A stretch of 64,000 nucleotides of DNA. It comes from Hydractinia symbiolongicarpus (lineage: Eukaryota; Cnidaria; Hydrozoa; Anthoathecata; Hydractiniidae). How positions within the stretch are numbered: the stretch's first letter is position 1; every line of letters starts with the position of its first letter. Positions 56,901 through 64,000 of the stretch are shown here, one piece after another. The notes beneath the pieces are model-generated. The model searched no databases, was not told the origin of the DNA, and saw only the letters and a list, made by a program, of their open reading frames with translations. A program made the translations under genes and the position numbers. The DNA lies in NCBI RefSeq assembly GCF_029227915.1, contig NC_079887.1, positions 15,809,650 to 15,873,649 of the forward strand, in the 5' to 3' direction.

Positions 56901-59900
56901 AGAGCTTTTTCGTCTTTGAATTTTTTTAGCAAGTGCAGTGGCAATTGAATGTTTTTTGCGATTACCACTTAAGGTAAGGGAAACATTTGTGTGAGTTCTT
57001 GATCGAGGTGAAGATGCATCCAATGAGGACATGTGTATTTGAACTGACGATACAAATGTTTCTCTCAGAAATGCAGTAATTTCAAGTAACAACTGGCAAG
57101 CAACTAATCTGAGAGCTGGTGGGCAGGCAGATGAAACAACTGACAGATTGCCTAAAATGACATACATCTCTTAATTTTTAAGTTACTGAATAATGACAAA
57201 ATTTTACCTGCACATTTAATATGTTAATGAGTGACAGAAAGGATAAAAAATTGAACTTGAACATACCCTGGTACATCAGTTCAACCTGTTGATCATTTTT
57301 ATATTTCTTATGATCGTGAACCCTCTCCTGCAGCAAAATATCTTCTAGCTTTCTACCAATAACAACACCCCACTTGTGAAACAAAAGCCCAGCACGGTGT
57401 TTCATGCCATTTAAAAGATTGTAGTCAGGAAGACCCTTTCGAGCTGGTCCTTGCTGAGAGAATTGTATCAAAGATGGCCATTCTCCATTGTTACATTGAT
57501 GGACAAAATGTGCTAGTTCCAGCAAATAAGCAGAACGAGCAACAATGGGTGCTTCCTAGAAAAAAAATACAAAAAAAGATTTATTGGTCTCAATTAAAAT
57601 CTGATTTACATGAAATTAAATCACTGAAAATAAATCTCAAGGAAAGACAAAAAAAAATTTGAATTTTTTTTTTTTAATTTTTTTACAGGAATAAATTTAA
57701 ACGCAGCGCCAAAATCCTCAAAATTCACAGAGTCAGGTGGTACAAACAGTTATCTAACACAATTTGCTACAAAATGTTTTGTCTCACATTTCGCATTTGA
57801 TTTGATTTTGCATATGAACGAACAAACAAAGAAACAAACCAGGTCAAGCATAGCAGCCACCACTGCTTCTTCAGGTGCTAATCCAGGAGGTGTTACATCC
57901 AGTAAACACCTAAACTGTTTAAGACCATCATATAATCCCTTCGAATTTATCAACTTTCCTCTTACTCCATGGGGTTGTGCATTAGATCCATGAGTATCCT
58001 TTTTTGAAACAAGGCCAAAGTCTTTCACTTTACTACTACCTTTGCTTGTGTAGCGTGGAAGGCTACCAGTCGTGTTCTCAACCATGTAATTGGAACGTCC
58101 AGCAAATGCAGGTAGTGTACTAGACGTATCTGCATAACTACCTTCTGGTGTTTCCATTACATTATCAATGGTAACACTTTTTTGAAGCCATGGTCCAAAC
58201 CAGTTCTAAAAACAAAACAGCAAAACATGTTCTTTAAGCATTCATTGCAAAAAATCAGAAATTCAGCCAGCAAGTAATAAATATTGTGCAACAGAATTTA
58301 GCCAATCACAGCCAAAAAACTAAGCCTAAAAAAACACTAAGATAAATAATTTAGGGCTTTGATACAGTATTTTTTATTCAAGAACAAGAGAAAGAGGAAG
58401 AAATTTAGGATGAAAATGAGACTAGTGAGATAATTGCAACATTCAGGTGCTTGCATACACTTTTACTTAAATTTTTTGTGGCGCATTTTTAAAGTCTATT
58501 GTTATCACTTGCAGCTTAAAAACGTTACCTTTTTATGCTTACTCTTCGCACTCTTTCCCTCGTAAGAATTTGAAGAAGGTTCCGGAACTGATCCAGCTAT
58601 TTCCGGAACTACTTTCTCTGGCACCACTTGAGAATTTGCAGTATCACTTTCTTTTGATTTATCAAATGAGTTCAACAAACCTGACATAACAATTTTGCGA
58701 AATATAAGAGGATGGCGTATCTGTATGTACCGTGTGAATTGAACAAAAGCAATGAAGCAATCCTAAAGGGAAAGAGAAGTATTAATTTCAAATTATAACA
58801 GATATTAAAAACATAAAGGCTTAGCAGTGTCTATTACATGATGAACATATAAGCATAAGTCCTTACATTATACTGATTGTATTACTTAGGTGTATTACGT
58901 GCAAAAGGTAAAAAAAAAAGCAAAACTTAAGGATTACAAACATAATGTTAAGAACTTTATAAATAATGCTTTCAAATTTGGTCAGATTTTTTAAAATATG
59001 TTTATGCAACAGGTAGATTAACTGTTTTTATTCAAAAAACATTGAGAAATAGGAATGCAGAAAGTGTGTACAAATAAAGATGTGTACATGCCTGTACTTA
59101 TATCTACTTTAATTTGTAACTTCCACTATATGCATTTTTTAATGTATCATTTTTGCACTGATAGGTGTACAGCAAGTATAAAAGTAAACCCCTGTTAATT
59201 TGAGAATTATTTTGCTTTGATTTGGCGTTATTTTTAGTAGCGAGGCAATTTTAATAATTTTATTTTTATTTTTTATTTTTTAAATACACAAAAAAAAATT
59301 CTTAAAAAATAATTGTAATTATAATGCATTACCAAGTTTTTTGTTTCAATCACATCATTCCATGATTCTGTCATATTATTGTAAAATAAATGTCCAACCC
59401 AGCTGAGGATTAATTTCTCATTTTCATGCTTTTGTTCCACATATTCCTGTTGATTCAAAATATCATGTGCCACATTCGACATTCCTCTAATATAAGAGTG
59501 AAAATTTGATTCTTCACTTGACTTAGGGTACACAACTTGTGGAGAAGATACACAACACCCAAAGAGTGCATGCAGAAATTCCATAACTTCGCCTGGTTTT
59601 TCACCTTGAACGTACTTCTGGAACCAGATTTTTGAGCGAATAATATCGCTGTTAATAACGCGCTGCAAATATGCTTGCAGTAAGTAACGAAAGTGATCCC
59701 CTTTGATGCCCTTTATGCAATTTTGACAGTGGTGCTCGCAACCCAACATTTTTGCGATATTGACATAACAAAACAGCAATGATTCAAAATGTGATCGCAA
59801 CGTATTAAACAATTTTTGAGTATCTAAGGTTAGTTCCGTCAATTGGCATATCAAAAATAGTAAACTTCCACATACAGACCACAAACTTTGGTTTTTTACC

Positions 59901-61408
59901 AGCTTTTTCAACATTTTTAAAATATACGGTAATTTCAAGTCTCCATCTGCTGTTACAAAATCCAATATATCTGCTGGAATCTTTTCATTTAATTTAATAT
60001 TGGGAGGTGCACGATTGCTGTGCATTGATGCATGTGGATAATTCATGGTCGGAGATGGTTGCCTACTTTCTACTCCAATGTCAGGTAGAACACTTTTTCG
60101 GGGTGCAAACTTACTCAGGATACCTAACACAATGCAGTTATCCGCATCAAACCCATATCGTAAGAGTATTGTCTTCAGATAATTCTGCAAATATTGCAAT
60201 CCCCACTTGTATCCACTTAATGTCCAGTTTTCTAACATCATAACTTTGACAAGAGCTACATCAAAGTAAGTAGCTACATTATGACATTCTTCAGGAGGTA
60301 AAGACGGTGGCAATAGAGTTTGAGTTTCATTCTTTTTGGACATACCCATTCCCTTCTTAAGTAAAATCGGTGTGGCTAAAACTGATCCCAAAGGTGGGGA
60401 GTTACTCCACAAAGGATGCCATAAATTGCCACCTACTTGCAAACTGAAAGTAAGATCACTTTCAAACAAATTATGTACATTTGGTATTAGCGCCTGAATA
60501 AATAATTCAATCACGTTCAAATCAAGACCCAAGCCATCTTCACAACATTCCTGAGAAGCCTCTAGTAAAATCCAATGCAAAGTTGAAAATATTTTCGTTA
60601 CAGCAACAGAAAGTTTATCAGATAATCCTAACTGACGACGCTGTTCTAAGATTGCAGCACAACAGTGAATGACATATGGTAATGCGCCTTTAACAAATGT
60701 CCATTTTGGTATACTCTTAATAGCAGAGAACACATCAGGCACTTGAACTTTTAGTTCTTTTGTCTTGTCTCCACATATCATTCGTTCCAGTGCCTAAATG
60801 AAAATGTATAGGGAAAGTAAAACTAAATAGAATCCCTATTTTGCAACCATTAGAAATTTATTTACAAACTGGTTTCGTGACAACAAAGATGCTGTTTAAT
60901 CTTTTCTTTGCATATTGTTAGTAGTAGTTGGATTTAAGCACTTGCTAGTATACAAAACATAATGAAATATCCATCTAGTTGGAGATGTCATGCACTTTTA
61001 GTTTTTAATCAAAAATTGATTTATTTAACAATGCTTTGTTTTTGTCAATATTGTACTCTTTACAGTATTATACAATGTCTTTACAATAACTTTACAATAT
61101 TATACTTTTCTTCTTCCTTAGTCCTTAAAGATGTGTAAAATATTTATAACCAATGTATTTGACTTTTTAGCATAATTTCTGTCAAATGATACTACACCTT
61201 TTTTTCAAAAAAAGCTGTGCATACAATAATTATTGATTATATTTTCGTTATTTTAAAATGTTAACATCTGCAAGTAAAATAACAAGTTAATAATAAATTA
61301 AATTTTGACATAAAAATTATAGGAATGCATAAATTGAGAGCCAAACTTACTACGCATGTTGCCTCATAACCTGAGTGGCCAGAATGAAGCTTTGACTTCA
61401 ATGCACCT
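31670..61408 (-). CDS. UNC80: UNC80 orthologue, NALCN channel auxiliary subunit, 38 exons, 5' partial
   Basis: Exons in transcript order: 61351-61408, 59333-60793, 58529-58762, 57840-58205, 57267-57555, 56433-57151, 56076-56214, 55816-55924, 54619-54691, 54127-54409, 53819-53944, 53520-53620, 53290-53376, 52618-52701, 52289-52357, 50622-50669, 50010-50094, 46074-46198, 45502-45576, 43764-43868, 43643-43687, 43084-43271, 42339-42417, 41835-41885, 41446-41520, 41160-41267, 40546-40820, 39570-39742, 38489-38697, 38051-38130, 37724-37841, 37290-37329, 36796-36851, 35373-35646, 34947-35132, 34193-34288, 33420-33508, 31670-32911. All are GT/AG and phase-compatible; the 8020 nt give 2672 residues plus stop. 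Family landmarks include HCCAAILEQRRQLGLSDKL, ACQLLLEITAFLRETF, FLDPVNGALLLH and VLWNFISFLVCHRLPLFV-type segments. UNC80 is a very large, mostly helical scaffold that with UNC79 supports the NALCN sodium-leak channel and neuronal excitability. Vertebrate UNC80 is about 3250 residues. The first coding exon(s), roughly the first 40-50 residues, lie beyond the window. Confidence 0.92.
33085..33300. repeat. Tigger-like terminal remnant in UNC80 intron 37
   Basis: CTTCCTTATAGCGGACATTT, GGCGGAGACCTCTCTACAAC and GACCTCTTTATATGGGAGAC are spaced as in the tandem TATAGCGGACA/CCTCTCTATAACG-type ends of pogo/Tigger-like elements. No transposase. Another GTCCGTCAGGGATT...TTATAGCGGAAC fragment lies at about 34357-34396 in intron 36. 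Confidence 0.35.
34655..34696. repeat. Two 18-19-bp tandem copies
   Basis: GACAGTTTACAATCCGGA is followed directly by GACAGTTTACAATTCGGA in UNC80 intron 35. Short and of no evident function. Confidence 0.75.
35373..35646 (-). CDS. UNC80: UNC80 exon 34, acceptor abutting a satellite array
   Basis: Encodes LLLHTCTKIVIDDAPETSDH, SIAFNTTVVKLAARLLYIRP, then FAMYTQGDDARKIERFLVHW and LLPLAIRMGTG, matching the C-terminal third of UNC80. The acceptor TTTGCCACTAG|CTTCTT sits at the very end of the 11/33-bp satellite, and TTATTTGCCAC is one base from a satellite monomer on this strand. The phase agrees with the flanking exons, so the acceptor is credible. Confidence 0.88.
35650..36650. repeat. 11-bp satellite organised into 33-bp units, in a UNC80 intron
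   Basis: From about 35666 to 36190 the array repeats a 33-bp unit made of three related 11-mers, GTGGTAATTAA, GTAGTAAATAT and GTGATAAATTA, for about 16 copies with few changes. From about 36296 to 36650 it becomes a simple 11-mer array (GTAAATAGGTG and variants). That part contains a duplicated block of about 119 bp (around 36385 and 36505). The transitional part, 36190-36290, holds GATAAATTAGT/GACAAAGT variants. The array fills about 1.0 kb of the 1149-nt intron between UNC80 exons 33 and 34. Open frames here are repeat translations. Confidence 0.95.
39825..40250. repeat. 18-19-bp degenerate satellite in UNC80 intron 27
   Basis: About twenty degenerate copies of GATAAACTTGGTATATC and GATAAACTTGGTATTTCGAG variants run in tandem. 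The array lies between UNC80 exons 27 and 28. Divergence between copies is high, so it is older or less homogenised than the array at 35650-36650. Confidence 0.85.
40546..40820 (-). CDS. UNC80: UNC80 exon 27 with triplicated acceptor upstream
   Basis: Encodes DDCLVDDTNRSGKIDLSIRL, ALTIIAYKSESSRALQMMF and VLSAIIPHYLRHLEALSEA, matching the family segment around VVAYAPES..SLQML. The acceptor used in my model is CTACAG|GATGAC at 40820. Two further copies of this acceptor with the first 24 exonic bases lie 61 and 122 bases upstream. The copy at 40820 is chosen because only it reads into the full exon. Confidence 0.88.
40797..40980. repeat. Three 61-bp tandem copies spanning an intron-exon junction
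   Basis: Each copy contains 24 bases of UNC80 exon 27 start (TGTCGTCCACCAGACAGTCATC region on the plus strand) plus 37 bases of the preceding intron, including the polypyrimidine tract and CTACAG acceptor. Copies differ at only a few positions. The unit length of 61 is not a multiple of three. Confidence 0.92.
46200..50009. other. UNC80 intron 17 (about 3.8 kb)
   Basis: The longest intron of the gene in this window. Its middle is occupied by the composite repeat at 47185-48862; the remainder is AT-rich with no recognised element. Confidence 0.7.
47185..48862. repeat. Composite tandem repeat with GCTGACGTCAGC palindromes
   Basis: Copy A begins near 47189 with ACTAGTCGATAAGGCACGTG and ends near 47780 with CTCCGTATTATTATAAAAG. 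Copy B begins directly after with ACTAGTCGATAAAGCCCGTG and ends near 48862 with CTCCGTATTATTATATAGAT. Inside both, a sub-module recurs every 150-200 bases. It contains GCTGACGTCAGC (47418, 48005, 48202, 48351), the hairpin GTGGAAAAATCCAC (near 47209, 47798, 48131) and GATCATGTxxTTTTGA-type sequence. No coding capacity. This is probably a non-autonomous transposon inserted as a head-to-tail pair. Confidence 0.7.
51312..51376. repeat. Short tandem repeat, about 30-bp unit
   Basis: ATTGCCTTGATTATTATG plus TTTAAAAAA is repeated 2.5 times within a UNC80 intron. Confidence 0.8.
56076..57555 (-). CDS. UNC80: UNC80 exons 5-7: most conserved central block
   Basis: Exon 5 (57267-57555) encodes EAPIVARSAYLLELAHFVHQ, CNNGEWPSLIQF and AGLLFHKWGVVIGRKLEDI. 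Exon 6 (56433-57151) encodes PALRLVACQLLLEITAFLRE, basic Ser-rich linkers (KIQRRKSSVGYM, RVRRNQSIAYL) that look like kinase sites, and LPEEMLDFPWLNVMMQMNKS. Exon 7 (56076-56214) encodes VGILMQLPFSVLCKGAFVM and ETMAASWEVLLY. These are the clearest matches to UNC80 and rule out UNC79. Confidence 0.92.
57840..58762 (-). CDS. UNC80: UNC80 exons 3-4: HEAT-like segment and Ser-rich linker
   Basis: Exon 3 (58529-58762) begins DCFIAFVQFTRYIQIRHPLI, then a Ser/Glu/Pro-rich linker (SVPEPSSNSYEGKSAKSK). Exon 4 (57840-58205) runs NWFGPWLQKSVTIDN through SLPRYTSKGSSKVKDFG to YDGLKQFRCLLDVTPPGLAP and EEAVVAAMLDL. The last segment corresponds to the family segment just before the EAP.VARAA...HRCN.G.WP motif, which continues in exon 5. 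Both exons are in phase 0. Confidence 0.85.
59333..60793 (-). CDS. UNC80: UNC80 large N-terminal exon (487 codons)
   Basis: Opens in phase 0 with ALERMICGDKTKELKVQ, then WTFVKGALPYVIHCCAAI, LSVAVTKIFSTLHWILLEAS, ESDLTFSLQVGGNLWHPLW, ATYFDVALVKVMMLENWTLS and ADGDLKLPYILKMLKKLVKN. It closes with GEVMEFLHALFGCCVSS and WNDVIETKNL before GT at 59332-59331. The order of segments matches the vertebrate N-terminal region, but the long low-complexity insertions of the human protein are missing. The frame is open beyond the donor for about 20 codons, so the exon end is fixed by the splice site and the phase of exon 3, not by the stop. Confidence 0.9.
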
Positions 61409-61710
61409 CTAAAACAAAATATTTTTGAGTAAAACTAGAATGACAGATAATATAGATCAAATACACTTAAATTTTTAAACAGATATTAAAAAGAAAAAAT
61501 AATAAGAGCACGTAAGAGAAACAAAATTAAGAAGGCAAAGATATAAAAAACAAGTGTTTCTCCCTAAAGAGTGGTTAATTTCCTTCTAATGGCAATATAA
61601 AAAATGTGTAATAAACCAAAAAGAAACTAGCTTTTTACAACTTCACGATTCTTAATAATAGTGATAGTAAATCTTGACAAATGTGTCATACTAAGAAATA
61701 TATGGATATA

Positions 61711-61813
61711 TACAGGGTGTTAGCTAAGTAGTTATAGACATGGGAGTACGACCACAGTTTTAGTTAACTATAACTTTGCTCACACCCCCATGTCTATGAC
61801 TACTTGTACACCC
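61711..61813. repeat. Inverted repeat, MITE-like
   Basis: GGGTGTTAGCTAAGTAGTTA onward (61715-61744) pairs with CCCATGTCTATGACTACTTG onward (61787-61813). The shared core is AAGTAGTxATAGACATGGG, with GGGTGT at both outer ends, and about 42 bases lie between the arms. The unit sits upstream of the first visible UNC80 exon and next to a LINE tail. Confidence 0.7.
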
Positions 61814-61993
61814 TTCAGCTTCGCTCTATGACATCACATGTAAAACTGTGCTCGTACCCTCATATGGTGTTTTGGAGATATTACAAAACACATATGGCCA
61901 TTTACGTGTAAAGTGCTATTTTTTGTTGTTTGGGAGGGTCTGCAAGTGTATGTTTATGGTATTATGGTATAGAATGAAGTATTTCCAGCTTCA

Positions 61994-62182
61994 ATGATGT
62001 ACAACAGTGGCTCGTTAGAGATAGTTGAGAACTTCTGTTACTTAGGTGATATGTTGGGCAGTGAAGGGGGTGTTGGAAGAAGTGTTACTTGCAGGATAGG
62101 TTCTGCTTGGAAAAAGTTCAGAGAGTTACTTCCTTTGTTGACTAGCAGAGTCTTGTCAATTGACTTTAAAGTCATTGTTTAA
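61994..62182 (+). pseudogene. LINE reverse transcriptase C-terminal fragment
   Basis: EIVENFCYLGDMLGSEGG, GRSVTCRIGSAWKKFRELL and LLTSRVLSI match the region after the RT domain of widespread LINEs (V.xFCYLGDML...R...AW.KFREL.P.LTSR). Only about 60 codons remain and the frame stops at 62182. It is a truncated copy, on the strand opposite UNC80. Confidence 0.65.
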
Positions 62183-62297
62183 TCCATTCATTTAATTTAC
62201 ATTATACATTAGAAACAATAAAGTACGTTTTTATCATCGAGTAACCACTTTATTGAAAGGTATGTCTTATGAAAAATTGTTGGACATAGAATAACAA

Positions 62298-62432
62298 TTA
62301 TTCAAAATGATATTTATATTTAGTTTCAAGTAGTTTTAATAAGTATTCGGTTTTACCACATGCGGTTGCACCAACAAACATTGCACTATGAGGAAATTTT
62401 GGAAAGTCTAAATATATATTTAGTACATAATA
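62298..62432 (-). pseudogene. Polinton-like packaging ATPase, N-terminal stub
   Basis: The open frame has the Walker A sequence FVGATACGKTEYLLKLLE (GxxxxGKT at 62349-62372), which resembles the A32/FtsK-HerA-type genome-packaging ATPases of Polinton/Maverick elements. It stops about 17 codons after the P-loop, so the Walker B region and the rest are gone. It lies directly downstream of the capsid-like gene on the same strand. I judge it a remnant; other P-loop families cannot be excluded on this short stretch. Confidence 0.5.
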
Positions 62433-62461
62433 TCAACAAATGCACCATTTAAAATGTTAAT

Positions 62462-63636
62462 TTAGGAATCCATGAATAGATAGATATAACACTGCAGATA
62501 ACCACCAGCTCCAGCTGTCTTTGTAAAAGCAAGAATAACACCTTCTGAAGCATTCTCAATACATCTACCTGTTCCATGTAGTGTGTTATCATTGGATGAT
62601 CTGAAATCCAACCACAATCCAAATTGTTTTGTGTAATAATCTACCATTCTCATATCAAATGCATTTAACTCATGTTGTGCTGAGCCATGTTGTTTTAATC
62701 TACCAGCATTAAAGTGTTTCTTTATTTCATCCCATTGGTGATAGCTTTTCATCCCCTGTGCATATAATTGATTAGATTTTCCTTCAACAGATAACTCAAC
62801 GTTGGTAATTTAAGGGTTGTAGAATTCTTCAGTGTCTCTTGCCCAATCAGTCTCTTGTAAACAGCATTAGAATACCTTTTAGACTCTTAGCTGGCAAGTT
62901 GAAATTCATATTCCATACCGTATCACCATCTTTTAGATCAACATGTCTGTGTCTTAAAATTCGGTATACAAAATACTTGTCTTCATATATTAAGGTTTGA
63001 TTTCAGATGCCAATCTTGAATTAGAAATTACATCAAACTCCAATGAGATGTTGCTAATTATGTATGTAGCGTCCGTCTTATCACTCTTAATCACTTTATT
63101 GTATTCATTTAACATTAGTTCGTATGAAAGCATACCCGCTAGTCCAGACTGATAGAAGGAGATAGAACTTTACAGCATTTCAAAATTTAGTGGAATACAA
63201 AACTTATTACCAAATGCTGTAGATATTGCTTCATCTCCAGTATTGGCCACTTTGTCTCCTGAACCAATTCGATATTTAATAGAATTTTCAGTTTTTCCAT
63301 TTCCTTTAATAACAATACCTTAAAATATAGCCTTTCGTATTTCAGAATATGCCATTTCCCCCTTATAACTTTTTTCTTAATAATGACCCTTCCAACATTT
63401 TAAACCAATGTTCTGTTCAAATCATCGGTTGAATTAAAAGTAATATCAAATGTTAATCTGGTTGTTCCTGGGACTATGACATCAGTATCCGTCAAATTTG
63501 GAAACCGTACATTTAACATCTCATTTATTCCAATAGTAGTTGGATTATTAGTTACAACAATTTTTTGTTTCCTCTTTAATTTCAAAAGCATTTCTACGTG
63601 ATCTATTAGGTTTAGTTTTTCTCCTGTGGTTGTCAT
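62462..63636 (-). pseudogene. Polinton/Maverick-like major capsid protein gene, broken
   Basis: The start ATG (63634-63636) opens MTTTGEKLNLIDHVEML. The frame is lost after about 78 codons (stop at 63400), and recognisable pieces recur in changing frames down to 62462. The last readable frame, 62752-62462, has FGLWLDFRSSNDNTLHGTGR and YLQCYIYLFMDS. Several frameshifts and stops are present, so it is not functional. Assignment to the double-jelly-roll capsid of Polintons rests on resemblance I recall from cnidarian copies plus the adjoining packaging-ATPase-like stub. It lies upstream of UNC80's first visible exon, possibly in its first intron. Confidence 0.5.
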
Positions 63637-64000
63637 TATATATTTATACAATAGGAAAAGTTAAATATAATATAATCTATTATACCATTTCTCATAGTTT
63701 TGTATAAAATATTAGTTGGCTCGAATATTATTGTATCACCAAATGAAACATCTTTCGATGTGTATCCAGTATGAAGGGTATTGGATGGATTTCCATTATG
63801 GAGGTTATCTGTTGTAGAGAGAGCATCAGTGGAGAAAGTAAATGAATTTTTAGATAGCAGAAGATCAACGTAATTGTCAGTATTTACTCCTAATATGTTG
63901 TGAAGATAGTAATCAAACTTTTTTATTCCACCCGCAATTATAGATTTTCTAGTTAATGTACTATAATTTATTCTACTGCTGATTATTATTATTAATCATA
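63636..64000 (-). CDS. Open frame upstream of the capsid-like gene, partial
   Basis: No stop codon interrupts this frame from the window edge to TAA at 63636-63638, about 120 codons, which is unusual for such AT-rich DNA. Readable segments include KSIIAGGIKKFDYYLHNI and FGDTIIFEPTNILYKTM. Its stop overlaps the start of the capsid-like gene (TAATG), a compact arrangement typical of viral-type units. By position it may be the minor capsid (penton) protein of the same Polinton-like element, but I do not recognise it from sequence alone. Confidence 0.4.

Overview
The window is AT-rich, intron-rich animal DNA, most likely from a cnidarian and perhaps a hydrozoan. That rests on metazoan gene families split into many small exons with canonical GT/AG junctions, and on a repeat load (R2-like LINE, Penelope-like element, pogo-like DNA transposon, Polinton remnant, MITE-like repeats) like that of cnidarian genomes. 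Assignment below Metazoa is inference. Nothing looks prokaryotic.

Two host genes dominate, both on the minus strand. (1) A ZNRF3/RNF43-type transmembrane RING ubiquitin ligase (14565-22843) can be assembled in full: seven exons, all in phase, 428 residues, with signal peptide, PA-like ectodomain, one membrane helix and a canonical RING-H2. (2) An UNC80 orthologue (31670-61408), the large auxiliary subunit of the NALCN sodium-leak channel, is resolved into 38 in-phase exons encoding 2672 residues through the stop codon. Only the extreme N-terminal exon(s) are missing, beyond the right edge.

Layout. 0-10 kb: a HIRAN-like fragment, a MITE with a central hairpin, a tRNA-like SINE head, a Tigger-type terminal remnant, a small Myb/MADF-like ORF, then a decayed R2-like LINE on the minus strand (6.7-9.9 kb). 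10-14.1 kb: no recognised gene. 14.2-22.8 kb: the ZNRF3/RNF43 gene, with two opposite-strand ORFs nested in intron 4. 22.9-25.7 kb: AT-rich intergenic DNA. 25.7-28.1 kb: a pogo-like transposon with TA target duplication and a broken transposase. 29.6-30.3 kb: a Penelope-like endonuclease fragment beside a near-perfect 48-bp inverted repeat. 31.7-61.4 kb: UNC80, whose introns hold an 11/33-bp satellite, an 18-19-bp satellite, a triplicated splice acceptor and a composite repeat rich in palindromes. 61.7-64 kb: an inverted repeat, a LINE tail, and a minus-strand Polinton/Maverick-like block (packaging ATPase stub, broken capsid gene, intact-looking upstream frame).

The most unusual observations concern UNC80 splicing. 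One intron is almost entirely satellite that runs into the 3' splice site, and another acceptor exists in three tandem copies whose upstream use would shift the frame. Gene functions are assigned from remembered family motifs; no database search was run.
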